This document shows positions 44,337 to 54,606 of a stretch of 64,000 nucleotides of DNA, piece by piece. Made by a program: the position numbers and the translations under genes. The stretch is from Granulicella arctica. Its GTDB lineage: Bacteria > Acidobacteriota > Terriglobia > Terriglobales > Acidobacteriaceae. Where the stretch lies: positions 4,216,001 through 4,280,000 of the forward strand of contig NZ_JAGTUT010000001.1 of the NCBI RefSeq assembly GCF_025685605.1, in the 5' to 3' direction. The first letter of the stretch is position 1, and each line of letters starts with the position of its first letter. The notes beneath the pieces are model-generated. The model had not been told where the DNA came from. It was given only the letters and a program-made list of their open reading frames with translations, and made no database searches.

Positions 44337-46270
44337 CACCAGGGCGTGGAGGCCGGCAAGCCGTTCCAGGAGATGGATCAGGCCGGAATGCAGACCTCGC
44401 AACTGGATCAAATTATGCGCCAAAAAGACGCAGAGCTGTTGAAGGCGGTCCAGCACCTTGCCACTAGAGAGACGGAGAAGGGTGTTGGTTTGTTGGTCCA
44501 GCAGGGACGAGTGACCGAGGTAAAGAGCGGCGTAGACCGTGTCGCGGCGATCGCCAAGGACTATGCTGCCCAACCAGAAAATACCCTCGTCGTCTCACCT
44601 GACAATCGGAGCCGTCAGCAGATCAACGAGTCCATTCGCGCTGAGCTTCAAAGCACCGGTCAGCTCTCCACGGACGGCCGCGCGTTCCAGACACTCGCGC
44701 ATCGTTCCGACCTCACCGGCGCGGGCCGCACCTGGGCGGCACTCTACCATCCCGGCGATGTGATCCGCTATGAGTCCGGTAGCAGCACTCTCGGCTTCGA
44801 GAGGAATTCTGAGGCCCGCGTGGTCGGCGTGGACGCCCGGACCAATATCCTTATTGTCCAGAAGCAGGACGGCGAACAGGTCTCCTATGATCCGAAGCGG
44901 CTCTATGGCGTGAACGTCTTTGAAGAGCAAAGCCGCGATTTCAGTTTGGGTGAGCGAGTCCAGTTCACCTCTGGGAACCGCGATCTCGGCATCGCCAACC
45001 GCGACCTCGGCACCATCACGGCCCTTGAGGAGCGTTCCATCACCATACGCATGGATGGCAAGAGTGGGCGCGAGGTGACTTTCGACCCCACCGAATTCCG
45101 GCAAGCTCGACCATGGCTACGCTGTCACGTCCCACAGCTCGCAAGGACTCACCGCTGACCGTTTGATCGCCAATATCGACACCGACTCCAGCCGTTCGCT
45201 TATCAATGACCGGCTGGCCTATGTCGCCATCTCCCGCGCTGCGTATGATGCGCGCATTTACACCAATAACGCCGCCACCTTGGGCGAGCGGCTGGCGACC
45301 GATGTTTCGAAAAGCGCGGCTCTCGACCTCGACGATGTGCGGCAAGCGGTAGATATTTTCCGGCGCGCCGACCCTCAATCGGCAACCATGTTCCTGCGGG
45401 ACACCAATCGTATCCAGGTCTATAGCGACCCGGAACACCGCACGGCTGCCGTGGCCCAAGAATACGTTTCCAAAGAAGACCGCGCCGTCATCTTCGCACC
45501 TGATAAGACGGAGCGTGAAGAGTTGACCCGGCTCATTCGTGCGGATCTTCGCGAGCGGGGTCGGTTGGGCGAAACTGTCAGCGCCAACGTCCTCACAGAC
45601 AAACCCCTGTCAGACAAAGATGCAAAGATTGCCGCCAATTACGAAGTCGGCGACGTGATCCGCTATGGCAGCAAGGGCAGCGATGAGCTGGGCATCTCCC
45701 CGAACACCTATGGAACAGTGACCGGCTTAGACGCCGGGAGGAACCTCATCACCGTCACCGGAGCGGATGACAGCCCGCGCGTCTACAATCCTGCAACCGA
45801 ATGGCAGATGCGCCTCAAGGCTATTGTTTACAAGCCCGAAGAGCGCGAGTTGGCCGAGGGAGAGCGCATCCAGCTCACCCGCTCCGAGTGGGGTCAAGGT
45901 ATCCGTATCGGCAATGTCGCCACCATCGAGCAAATTTACGAAGACGGCGGCCTCTCAGTTCAAGTCGATTCGGGAGCGAGTCTGCACCTCACCCCCGAAC
46001 AGGCGCAACATGTTGAGTATGGTTATGTCGTCGAGTCGACCGCGTCATCCTCAGCGGCGAAGCCGAACAATCACTGTTCAGCGCGAAGCACTCTCCCAAC
46101 TTCCGGCCAAGCTCCACGAGCTAACCGTGTACACGTCGGACGGCTACCACCACGCCGCGCCCGACCTTGCCATGCAGAAGGAGCTTGTCGGTCCGGTTGT
46201 GGCGGAAATCCCCATGCCGGAGATCGACGCCCCTTCGATTGAGTTCGAGGGATATGCGATCGAGCTTTAG
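44337..46270 (+). pseudogene. MobF-type relaxase/helicase (TrwC-like), C-terminal part, two frameshifts
   Basis: It begins abruptly at HQGVEAGKPFQEMDQAGMQT (44337) and continues through the helicase region (VVSPDNRSRQQINESIRAEL, RYESGSSTLGFERN). The frame changes near 45105, where LDHGYAVTSHSSQGLTADR and INDRLAYVAISRAAYDARIY follow (UvrD-like final motif). Another change near 46075 leads to LPAKLHELTVYTSDGYHHAA and the end at 46270. The N-terminal relaxase domain with catalytic Tyr and His is missing. Family knowledge: nicks and unwinds DNA for conjugation. It is a relic of a conjugative element. Confidence 0.87.
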
Positions 46271-46416
46271 CCGATTCGGTCAGCAGATCGTCCTCTAGTC
46301 CCGAGAACCTTCTGCAGTTTCAGGCCCGGAATCGCGGGTATGACTCGCAGCGCAGCGATTCGATTTGAGGTAGCGAACCGCAAACACAGGCGACGGCATC
46401 AGCGCATAATTGAGGT

Positions 46417-47496
46417 ATGGCGAAGTGCCTATATTGCGCAGCGGTTGGTGAAACGGAAGAGCACGTGATCCCGGCAGCGTTCGGCGAGTTCCGATCTGCT
46501 CCCAAGCTGCCTATACCTTTATGCCCGAAATGCAATAACGAACGGCTCAATCATCTGGACCAGCAAGTTTCGCGATGCGGACCCGAAGGATTTATGCGGG
46601 AATCTTACGGCATTAAGGGCCGGGCGCATAAGACCAAGGTCAACCCTTTTGCGCGGGGAAGCGCCGGTGGGAGCAGGCTGGAGTTTTCGACATTCGATCG
46701 TGAAGTGGGGGTGGAAGTCCACCTTGAAGTCGTGGATGGCGTTGTCACCCAGATGTGCGAGCTGATCCTCGTTGAAACCAGCATGGGGCGGGCGCATCAT
46801 TTCCCTCTGTCGGAAACGACCACCGCTGATGAACTTCGGGGCGCGATTGCTCGGAAAAATGTTCCTGCACCCTATGATGTGCGCCTCTCCTGCCATCCGC
46901 ATGAGCAAGAGTGGGTTGAGAAACTGCTACGCGAGCACTCACCCGGCATCGTGTTCTCCGAGCCGAAGCTCATGAGCCACATCATCAAGACGCCAGAGGT
47001 GAAATTCCAGTTGAGCGAGCGCTATTTCCGGGGAATCGCCAAGATCGGCTTTCACTATTTCTTGTCACAGTTCCAGGCCTATTCAGGCCATCATTCGATG
47101 TTTTCGGGCATCCGGTCGTTCATCTCTGAAGATACGAATGAGCCGGTGCGCCGAGTGAACGATTTCATTCAGCACCGTAACCATCCCCTGGTGTACCAAA
47201 TGCTGAATGACGAGGCACGCCCCGACGGATGGAAGGCGCACATCCTTGCAGCCGAGGTAAAGCCGGGACTATGCCAAGCTCACGTGCAAATATTCCTAAC
47301 CCAGGAAAACCCGAACCTTATCTATACCGTGAAGTTGGCTCATGACCGATCCCTTGTTGAGCAAGAGGTAGCCGCGCACGCGTACCGCTATTTTCATGAC
47401 GGTAAGCAAGGGTCGTTTTCTGGGGAAGCCAGTCCACTTCCAGCTATTCGCGTCGACCAGGCATTCCCGCCCGCGACACCCGCAGTATCTGCATAG
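46417..47496 (+). CDS. HNH-endonuclease-like protein
   Basis: 359 residues, intact. The N-terminus has two metal-binding Cys pairs around the HNH-type core: CLYCAAVGETEEHVIPAAFG and PLCPKCNNERLNHLDQQVS, with E-H as the catalytic pair and the NN after CxxC. The remaining 300 residues (HIIKTPEVKFQLSERYFRGI, KIGFHYFLSQFQAYSGH) are of no family I recognise. It lies between decayed conjugation genes. Similar stand-alone HNH proteins are cargo of mobile elements and are sometimes defence nucleases; a defence role here is only a guess. No partner gene survives next to it. Confidence 0.75.
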   Translation: MAKCLYCAAVGETEEHVIPAAFGEFRSAPKLPIPLCPKCNNERLNHLDQQVSRCGPEGFMRESYGIKGRAHKTKVNPFARGSAGGSRLEFSTFDREVGVEVHLEVVDGVVTQMCELILVETSMGRAHHFPLSETTTADELRGAIARKNVPAPYDVRLSCHPHEQEWVEKLLREHSPGIVFSEPKLMSHIIKTPEVKFQLSERYFRGIAKIGFHYFLSQFQAYSGHHSMFSGIRSFISEDTNEPVRRVNDFIQHRNHPLVYQMLNDEARPDGWKAHILAAEVKPGLCQAHVQIFLTQENPNLIYTVKLAHDRSLVEQEVAAHAYRYFHDGKQGSFSGEASPLPAIRVDQAFPPATPAVSA

Positions 47497-47586
47497 TGTC
47501 GTCTTGGACGCGATGATGAATTCGCTCAGCAACGCGATAGCATGGATTCGCTGGACATTCCACCAACCGATTGTGTGAATCCGCCA

Positions 47587-48190
47587 ATGAGCTTCAGCAT
47601 GAGAAACGTTAAGAGACTCGGTGACCAAGTGAGCGTGCCGATGCACAGCGACGAAGACGGTTATTTCGGACGTGAGTGCCCCGTCGAAGAGTGTCGCGGT
47701 TATTTCAAGGTCACGCCGGGAACAGGCGTCCAGGGTAGCCCCCTTTGCCACTGTCCGTATTGCGGCCACAGCGGAGACAACGGTACATTCTGGACTCAGG
47801 AGCAAATTGAGTATGCCCGTTCCTTTGTTCTCCGGCAGGTCACCGACGCTCTGCACAAAGACATGAAGTCTATGGAGTTCGACCATAAAACCGCAAGGTG
47901 GGTTCGGAATCGGCATCAGCCTCAAGGTGACGCGAGTCGCGCCTCATCCGATCCAATACTACCGAGAGAAAGAGCTCGAGACTCATGTGGTCTGCGAGAG
48001 CTGCGCACTTCGCTTTGCAATCTACGGCGTCTTTCGTATTCCTTCGGGAATGTCTTGGAGATCGCGAGACAGCGCCCGACAGCCACGAAATTCGCGGGCA
48101 TGTATGCGTGGAACCAGTTAGGACGCCGCGTGAAGAAAGGCGAGAAAGGCATCCGCATTCTAGCGATTGCGATGCCCATCCCACCGCCGA
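47587..48190 (+). pseudogene. Conjugative-element zinc protein fused by deletion to an ArdC fragment
   Basis: The first part (from ATG 47587) has a zinc-finger-like start, GYFGRECPVEECRGYFKVTP and CHCPYCGHSGDNGTFWTQEQ. The frame shifts near 47890 into PQGGFGIGISLKVTRVAPHP and VVCESCALRFAIYGVF. At about 48030 this stops matching and the frame in use reads SFGNVLEIARQRPTATKFAG, MYAWNQLGRRVKKGEKGIRI, the N-terminal DNA-binding part of ArdC-type antirestriction proteins. The ArdC enzymatic part is absent. Both pieces are typical cargo of the same conjugative element as the MobF relic. Confidence 0.78.
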
Positions 48191-48294
48191 TGCATAGGCT
48201 GGCAACGCTTAATTCTTTTCCTCTAGCACGAAAATGGGAAGCAGATACTGGCCACGCTCAAGCGAATGGTCGTTTCGCTGTCACGGTCAGAGCA

Positions 48295-49209
48295 TCATCC
48301 CTCCGTTGCTGCTCTTCGGAACTCGCTGGGAGTCGTTTGCATCACCTTCTTGAAGACCTTTGTAAAGGCGCTTTCTGAGGCGTATCCGACACCCTTAGCG
48401 ATTTTGCCAATGTTGGAATCGGTTTTTCTTATGAGTACCGATGCTCGATGAATGCGCCATTGCGTCAGGTACTCCAATGGGCTCTGCCCGACGATCAATT
48501 TGAATCGGGCTGCGAAGGCGGAGCGTGACATGCCAGCACTCGCTGCCATGGAGTCGACGGTCCAATTCTTATGCAGATGCGCGTGCAATAACTGAATCAC
48601 CTGTCCCAGTTGGCCGTCCGAGATGCCAGCCAGCCAGCCGCCTTGGTTCTGAGTCAGGTCCTGGGTATAGGCGCGAATGGCATGAATGAAGAGCATTTCA
48701 CACAGTCGATTGATCATCTCTTCCGAAGCAAGCCCCGGGTGCTCGGTCTCAAGCGAGATCAATTCCATGACTGACTGGAACGAGTGAGTGCGTTTTTGAT
48801 CGAGTTGAAGATGAATAGAAGCTGGAAGCACTTTGAGGATCGGACCTGCCTTCACTTGGTCGATGACAAAACGTCCAGCCGCGAGGGTGGTCGGCACACC
48901 ACCGCCTCCGAATTGAATGACGCTGCCAATTCTCGTGAACACCAGCGCTTCACAATGGACACGCTGGGAGCTGGCCTCATTGGCAAGTGAATAGTCTCCG
49001 CCAAAGAGGATGAACAGATCGCCGCCGCGCAGTGATAGAGGCTGAGAGAGGGACTTAGTCTCAAGAACCGCGGATCCGCGAAGCATCAAGATGAAACGGA
49101 TCTCGGGGCCCGAGGTCGAATGGAAACCCCATGGAGCGGTGACCTCAAGGCGATCGACCAGCGCTTGCTGGACGCTCATAGAACTAAATATCGCGGAAAG
49201 TGGATCCAT
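48295..49209 (-). CDS. AraC-family regulator with cupin-like sensor
   Basis: 304 residues from the ATG complementary to 49207-49209; the frame extends 34 codons further without a ribosome site. The sensor is of the cupin_6 type (FILMLRGSAVLETKSL, LSLRGGDLFILFGGDYSLAN). The C-terminal HTH pair is WTVDSMAASAGMSRSAFAARF and IGKIAKGVGYASESAFTKVF, then TTPSEFRRA. It is divergent from the two-domain SnoaL gene (122 bp) and probably activates it. Same class as 31640, but only moderately similar. Its 3' end runs into the ArdC relic. Confidence 0.88.
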   Translation of the reverse strand: MDPLSAIFSSMSVQQALVDRLEVTAPWGFHSTSGPEIRFILMLRGSAVLETKSLSQPLSLRGGDLFILFGGDYSLANEASSQRVHCEALVFTRIGSVIQFGGGGVPTTLAAGRFVIDQVKAGPILKVLPASIHLQLDQKRTHSFQSVMELISLETEHPGLASEEMINRLCEMLFIHAIRAYTQDLTQNQGGWLAGISDGQLGQVIQLLHAHLHKNWTVDSMAASAGMSRSAFAARFKLIVGQSPLEYLTQWRIHRASVLIRKTDSNIGKIAKGVGYASESAFTKVFKKVMQTTPSEFRRAATEG

Positions 49210-49330
49210 GAAGGTCTCTGTCAACGTGGACGCACGCGCTAGGAATATGGACGACGAGCGCTCGCCTGCTCTCATCCTATCAGTGCACATGGATTGATGA
49301 GCATCTATCAACAGGCGCTACGGAGGAAAA

Positions 49331-50098
49331 ATGACAATCACGATGACGAGTGACATTGAAAGAGTAGTGACTATGTTTCAAGGGTTTGGTGATCGGGATC
49401 CACACCTTGCGACCAAACACATTCACCCAACCAGTTACATCACTCACAACCCACTCGCGTTCGACGGCATAGAGGGAGTGAAGCGCTTTATCGATCACCT
49501 TCCTGGTGAGAAAAGTCCTGTGAAGATACTCCGAGCTTTTCAGGACGGGCCTTATGTCTTCACTCACGCTGAAGGAGATTTCTTCGGTCAAAAGCTCTTC
49601 TTCGACATCTTCAAACTGGAAGAGGGTCAGATCGTTGAGCATTGGGATAGTTCGACGGAGCCGACCCCTCCGAACGAGAGTGGGCACACGCAGACTGGCG
49701 GCCCAATTGAGGCCAAGGACCTTCACGCCACAGAAAAAAACAAGTCGATTATCCGTGATTTCTACGAGTCCGTTGTTGTTCCGGGAAAGATACCGGAGTA
49801 TTTCGCCGGCGATCATTTCATACGCCACGACGCCAATGGCGGCGATGGAGTTGCGGCCTTTATGGCACGGTTGAAGGCATTGGCTCAGAAAGGAATTGTG
49901 TTCCAGATCGACGAGATCAAGTTCGTCCTGGGGCAGGGAGACTTCGTCCTTGTAGCCGCTAAAGGATCACTTGCAGGCGAGTCATGCGTCTACTACGACC
50001 TTTACAGGGTCGACAACGAAAAGATTGTTGAGCACTGGGGAATTACGGAGAACGTTCCTTCACAAGACAAGTGGAACAACAAAAACGGCATACTCTAG
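49331..50098 (+). CDS. Tandem SnoaL/NTF2-fold protein
   Basis: 255 residues. There are two NTF2-like units: residues about 8-112 (FGDRDPHLATKHIHPTSYI, FKLEEGQIVEHWDSST) and about 135-245 (YFAGDHFIRHDANGGDGV, YRVDNEKIVEHWGITENV). The repeated EHWxx endings mark the two domains and show an internal duplication. Family knowledge: 'predicted SnoaL-like aldol condensation-catalysing' proteins bind hydrophobic ligands; activity is unproven. It is divergent from the AraC gene and probably induced through it. GGAGG lies 7 bp before ATG. Intact. Confidence 0.85.
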   Translation: MTITMTSDIERVVTMFQGFGDRDPHLATKHIHPTSYITHNPLAFDGIEGVKRFIDHLPGEKSPVKILRAFQDGPYVFTHAEGDFFGQKLFFDIFKLEEGQIVEHWDSSTEPTPPNESGHTQTGGPIEAKDLHATEKNKSIIRDFYESVVVPGKIPEYFAGDHFIRHDANGGDGVAAFMARLKALAQKGIVFQIDEIKFVLGQGDFVLVAAKGSLAGESCVYYDLYRVDNEKIVEHWGITENVPSQDKWNNKNGIL

Positions 50099-50426
50099 TT
50101 CCGATGCACCCTTCCGCATTCATGAATCGCTTAAGGCCCATCGGCAGCCACTCTGTGGTCGCAACAAGGGATCAAGGAGAATAGAGACGAAATAAGATCG
50201 CATTGTGATCATTTCTGGGGCTGCTGGGATGTACGGCTGGCAGCTCCAAGAATCATCGAGCCCTGCCTCAGGAGCAATCCAAGAGCTTTCTGCCGTCACG
50301 CACCACCGGCGCCTCCGTTCCACACCTTGCCAAGCCCAGGAAAAGAGGCCATCCGAGCAGGAATCGCCCATTCAAATTTCATAGCCTCCCATCGCATCCG
50401 CTGTGTTAGCCGCTTCCTTTCAAACG

Positions 50427-50520
50427 GCCCTATCAAAATTGCTCCGATAGAACGCCCCGCAGGTCCCGCCTTCCTGCACGGGACAGCCCTGATAGGTCCC
50501 TCACGTTTCTCGTTACCTAT
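50427..50520 (-). repeat. Structured diverged repeat, copy 2 (partner at 11277-11378)
   Basis: Read on the minus strand it begins ATAGGTAACGAGAAACGT, exactly like copy 1, and includes the stop codon of the MFS gene at its start. The outer stem is CCTATCA/TGATAGG (50490-50496 with 50429-50435). The inner helix is GTCCCG/CGGGAC, with base changes on both sides relative to copy 1. It is the same element in opposite orientation, 39 kb away. Confidence 0.6.
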
Positions 50521-51693
50521 CTTCGGCGTGAAGTCGCGGCGCGAGATTTAACATGAGCGGTACAACAGCGAGAGCTGTAATGGCAGCAGCGACTATAGCC
50601 CAGATGATGCCGGCCGAGTCACCCAGACGACCGTACAGCACAGGCGCGAGCGCGCTCGAACCGAGAATGCCCGTGTAGAAGATGGCGAAAGCTCGCTCGA
50701 TGCGATGCGGAGCCACAAGCTCCGGAACCGTGCCGTACAGCACGGACGATGTGCCATTGAGCATTATCCCGAGGAGCGGCAATAGGATCATGTATGGCCT
50801 AAGGGGCAGGATCAACAGCGACAGGATCGCGACGGCGGTACCGACCTCAGTGGTGAGGACCGTTGCCAGCAGCCCAAGACGTTCCCCGAGCCAGCCGCAG
50901 GCTGCCTTTCCGAAGGCTCCGCCGATAAAAACCAACGACAATGTAAACCCAACGGTCGTTAGCGATGCGACCTTCGTTTTCATGAGAAAGGGCAGGAACA
51001 ATAGAACCCCATTCGTGTGGCGGTATCCAGGATGCCGATTACAAAGAGCAGCGCGAATCCCACATTGCCCTTTGTCACCCGGTGGGTCAATGCGACGAGC
51101 TTCACTTCGCCTGGAGAGGTTGAAGCGAGCGGCATAAATAGCCGGATGGAGACTGCAACGAGCAGGCCCAGCCCCGCAGCCACCCAAAGCGTCGAGCGCC
51201 AATGCATCACGGTCAGTAAGAAGGAAATGAGGGGTGGAAGCGTGGCCTTCCCGAGGTCGCCCGCGAAGTTATAGGTGCCCAGCGGCCCGCGTGATTTCTC
51301 GCCGTACGCCCGCGACACGGCACTGGAGGCAAGCGGATGCTGGGTGCTACTGCCGACGCCAGCCAGCGCCAAAGAGGCGGTCAAGCCTATGAGACCGCCT
51401 GAGAGACCAGCCACGGCATAGCCGGTTGCACTCAACAATGTTCCTAGGGCAAGGACGGTTCGCGCATTCAGACGCTTCGCAAGGTGCGCAGACGGAACCT
51501 GAAGTGCGGCCAATACCCCCACGTAGACAGCGCGAACGACTGCAAGAGCTACGTAATCAAGAGATAAGTCTGTCTGCCAAGCCGGTAGCAGCACGTAGAT
51601 CATGTCCACATAGCCGTCATGCAGTGCATGCGCAACACTGGCGAGTGCCAGCGTGCGCCCTGCGCTTGCCGTTCCTGAGATTTCACCAGCCAT
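50513..51693 (-). pseudogene. MFS transporter (fosmidomycin-resistance-like), one frameshift
   Basis: The first frame (from the ATG complementary to 51691-51693) holds six membrane segments with ALASVAHALHDGYVDMIYVL and LLPAWQTDLSLDYVALAVV, the start typical of Fsr-type exporters. It stops near 50980 just after ATRMGF. The second frame carries on as LLFLPFLMKTKVASLTTVGF with segments 7-12 (FIGGAFGKAACGWLGERLG) to 50513. One missing base near 51003 explains it. Function would be drug efflux. Either a recent inactivation or a base-call error. Confidence 0.85.
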
Positions 51694-51944
51694 GTATCAC
51701 CCGCCTCTGCCCAATCCTGATTGCTACTGTGCCGAAATGGATGATCCCCTGGAAGGGGCCAGTATGGCGCTGCGATAGATCAAAGCCCCAAGACCGATGA
51801 GCAGATTCGACTACTTCATGTGGTGGCATCCAAGAATGAACGGTGATGCTGCCCATATCTGGCTTCGCAATGTCGTCGTCAGGTGGCTGAGAGTCTGTGA
51901 CGCTCCGCATTACGGGAATATGTTTGCCGGTACTCAGGATGCAG

Positions 51945-52433
51945 CTAGTCGGGTACAGTGAATGCGTGCTGAATACCGCCATCGATTGGGAACACCGACG
52001 CAGTGATGAATCCTGAGTCATCACTAGCCAGGAATGCTACCGTGCCTGCAATTTCTTCCAGTGTGCCGAAACGCCCTAAGGGCATATGGGTAAACCGGCG
52101 TTTGCGCTCCTGTTCACCGATCCGAGAGAACACTTCGATGAGTTGAGGTGTTTCAATTGGACCAAGGGCAAGTGCGTTCACGCGGATGCCGTCTCGTGCG
52201 AGATTGGTCCCGAGATCGCGGCTGAACTGAGAGACCGCAGCTTTGGCGGCGTTATAGGCCATCTGTCCGGTTGCTGATCCCATATTGGCCAGAAATGAGC
52301 TGCTGTTCACAATGGAGCCGCTCGGCGGATTGTTCTTCAACATGAGAGGCACGCAGTATTTGCAGCAGAGCCAAGCCGTGCGGAAGTAGTCGCTATTGTG
52401 TTGGAGCTCGAGCGACTGCGAACGAAGTGACAT
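51945..52433 (-). pseudogene. Short-chain dehydrogenase, N-terminal third missing
   Basis: 163 codons starting directly at the middle of the SDR fold: LCCKYCVPLMLKNNPPSGSI, the VNSSSFL Ser, Y-x3-K in MAYNAAKAAVSQFSRDLG, and the end VAFLASDDSGFITASVFPID. The cofactor motif TGxxxGIG and the NNAG are absent, and just upstream is the end of another SDR. A deletion, perhaps between tandem SDR genes, removed them. It cannot bind NAD(P) normally. Confidence 0.78.
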
Positions 52434-52448
52434 CCGAAGGTGAGTCTC

Positions 52449-53204
52449 TTACTTAATCGCCTCGTTGAGCGACTGGAAGGCTCGTTCAAAATTCCCTAAT
52501 TGCGCCGCGTCGCGCATCGGCTTGGCGCGGGCAACCACAATCTCGTGGGCCTCTGAAGAATCTCCCATCAAGCTAAACACCTCAGCGATAAAGTCGGGAA
52601 GCGGCATGGCACGGGGATCTACACCATGGCTGGGTCCGAGGTCGGTTTGCACGTATGGCGGGATCAATTCCATGACGCGGACCGGCGTGGATCGAAGTTG
52701 ATATCGGAGGCTTTGCGTATAGGAGTGCATTGCAGCTTTAGTGGCACAGTAGGTGGGAACCCCTGCCAATGGAAGGAATGCTAAAGCCGAGGTCACATTG
52801 ATGATGGTGCTTTGCTGTTGTCTTTCGAGAAGGGGCAAGAGGATTTTGGTGAGTCGGACTGGAGCAATCAGATTTGTCTGCACCATGCCTTCCATGGCTT
52901 TCAGGTCTTGAGCTTCATCTCTGAGTTTCTCCGGCGATTGAATACCGGCATTGTTGACCAGTATGTTAAGCGCTGGGAATTCGGCTGCAATTGTCCTTCC
53001 GAACTTCCGCACCTCGCCGGAGTGCGTGACGTCGAGAGGAAATGCCCGCATTCCTGGATTGACCCTTGTCACCCCGTCAAGTGCGGTTTGACGCCGTCCC
53101 GTGATGATTACCTGGTTGCCGAGTCGATGGAATGCCTCGGCTAGCCCTCGGACAATCCCAGAACCTCCGCCAGTGATTAGAATGGTGTTTCCTTGTAAAA
53201 TCAT
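52449..53204 (-). CDS. Short-chain dehydrogenase (DltE-like)
   Basis: 251 residues from the ATG complementary to 53202-53204, which has AAGGAG 6 bp upstream; the frame's further 45 codons have no support. The cofactor site reads ITGGGSGIVRGLAEAFHRLG (Val replaces Gly at one place: GIV instead of GIG). NNAGI, INVTSALAFLP and Y-x3-K in TYCATKAAMHSYTQSLRY are present. It resembles the COG3967 (DltE) group, whose members act in cell-wall or lipid modification. It is followed 15 bp later by the truncated SDR. Confidence 0.85.
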   Translation of the reverse strand: MILQGNTILITGGGSGIVRGLAEAFHRLGNQVIITGRRQTALDGVTRVNPGMRAFPLDVTHSGEVRKFGRTIAAEFPALNILVNNAGIQSPEKLRDEAQDLKAMEGMVQTNLIAPVRLTKILLPLLERQQQSTIINVTSALAFLPLAGVPTYCATKAAMHSYTQSLRYQLRSTPVRVMELIPPYVQTDLGPSHGVDPRAMPLPDFIAEVFSLMGDSSEAHEIVVARAKPMRDAAQLGNFERAFQSLNEAIK

Positions 53205-53437
53205 GTTGCTCCTTCTGTAAGCGCTTCGACTCACCATTATTTGTCTATCAAGTAAGTCGCCTGTAGGGACGTTACTGATGAGTTTCAGGGTTTTATCGGT
53301 AGCTTTGAGGCACCCCGCAATCGTCGACCCGACAGGCAAGTACTAGATTGCTTCGCGACCAATCAAATTGAAGCTTGCCGTTCCGTCATCCATCAATTGA
53401 CAAGGGAGATTTCTTTTATGGACCGAAAAGGCCTCGA

Positions 53438-53464
53438 TTGCCGAGGCGTTGAACGCCTCGGCAA
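53438..53464 (-). terminator. Perfect 12-bp hairpin between esterase and SDR genes
   Basis: Arms TTGCCGAGGCGT and ACGCCTCGGCAA are perfect around TGA. It lies about 50 bp after the end of the minus-strand esterase gene and probably stops its transcript. No T-tract directly after. A 52-codon plus-strand frame (53419-53574, with GGGAG before ATG) overlaps it and is probably chance. Confidence 0.55.
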
Positions 53465-53514
53465 GTTCGGCGCGGCTAGCAGCGACCATGCAGCTCAACA
53501 TGGTCAACTTCGTT

Positions 53515-54492
53515 CTATGTCAATGAGCCTGCTTTTTCCACTTCACCAAACCGTTCAGTTAGAAATTCCCTGATAAGTCCGAGGGCTTTTGCGGAAGCTG
53601 TCAGGCGTCCAGCGCCCCCCAAAAATCCGTGCGCCATTCCTTGCCATATGTCGACCCGAGCATCCACTCCGGCGGCAATCGCCCGCTCTACCAGCCGGAT
53701 GGAATCATCGAGCAAGACTTCATCGTTGCCGACATGTACACGGATCGGTACGAGGCCTTTCAGGTCGGCATAGAGCGGCGAGGCGAGCGGATCCTCTGGA
53801 TCGGATCCAGCCAGATAAGACCGCACCAGCTCGGCCGTTTGTGGCTGAGTGAAGTATGGATCGGCGATAGCGCGTGTCGACCAGCTTTCACCGGAAAAGG
53901 TCAAATCAGTTACCGGCGAGAGCGCTACTCCGCCGACAAGCGCTTCACTCGCGCTTTTACGCGATGTTGAAAGATGCACAAGCAAACCAAGTGCCAAGTT
54001 GCCGCCGGCAGAATCGCCGGTGATGGCGATCTTCGAGAAGCCTTTCTCCGTCAGACCGGCATAGCAAGCCTGGACATCTTCGACGGCAGCCGGAAACGGA
54101 TGCTCCGGAGCGAGGCGGAACTCAGGTACGAAGGCCGCTACCCCTGCACTGGCAGCGATATGGCCTACCAGGTGACGAAAAGCTTTCGCAGAACCAAAGT
54201 TGAACCATCCGCCGTGTAGATGCATGATGGCCTGGCCTGCCCGCGCGGCTTCAGGGCGGCACCACCACCCTGGGATACCTCCCACACGATCCTCCTCAAA
54301 AACGACGCCGATGGGCGCAGCAACGCGCTCCATGATGGCGTCGTATGGAACTCGAGCTGCAGCTCCTTGAAGTTGGCCTTTGTTGGGTTCGACGATGGCC
54401 CGCATGGCGGCCATAGCAGCCTGGTCTTCTGCGCTGCATGGATGATCGACCAACCACGAGGCATTGTTATGATCTTCCCGAAGTGTTTGCAT
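53515..54492 (-). CDS. HSL-type alpha/beta esterase
   Basis: 325 residues from the ATG complementary to 54490-54492, which follows GGGAG by 7 bp. The oxyanion motif is MHLHGGWFNFGS (HGG), the nucleophile is in ITGDSAGGNLALG, the Asp in VGNDEVLLDDS and the catalytic His in GMAHGFLGGAG. No signal peptide. Family knowledge: hydrolyses short acyl esters. It is divergent from a TetR gene and probably controlled by it. It is the intact counterpart of the amber-interrupted esterase at 24748. Confidence 0.9.
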   Translation of the reverse strand: MQTLREDHNNASWLVDHPCSAEDQAAMAAMRAIVEPNKGQLQGAAARVPYDAIMERVAAPIGVVFEEDRVGGIPGWWCRPEAARAGQAIMHLHGGWFNFGSAKAFRHLVGHIAASAGVAAFVPEFRLAPEHPFPAAVEDVQACYAGLTEKGFSKIAITGDSAGGNLALGLLVHLSTSRKSASEALVGGVALSPVTDLTFSGESWSTRAIADPYFTQPQTAELVRSYLAGSDPEDPLASPLYADLKGLVPIRVHVGNDEVLLDDSIRLVERAIAAGVDARVDIWQGMAHGFLGGAGRLTASAKALGLIREFLTERFGEVEKAGSLT

Positions 54493-54606
54493 GATGTTCT
54501 CCCTTTTCACTGATCCACTGAAGCCCTTGGGCCTTCACGTTACTAGACGTAAAGGAAACCTATTCCGATGCATTTATTTTTACGTTCCGTTCAGGTAACG
54601 TTAGGT

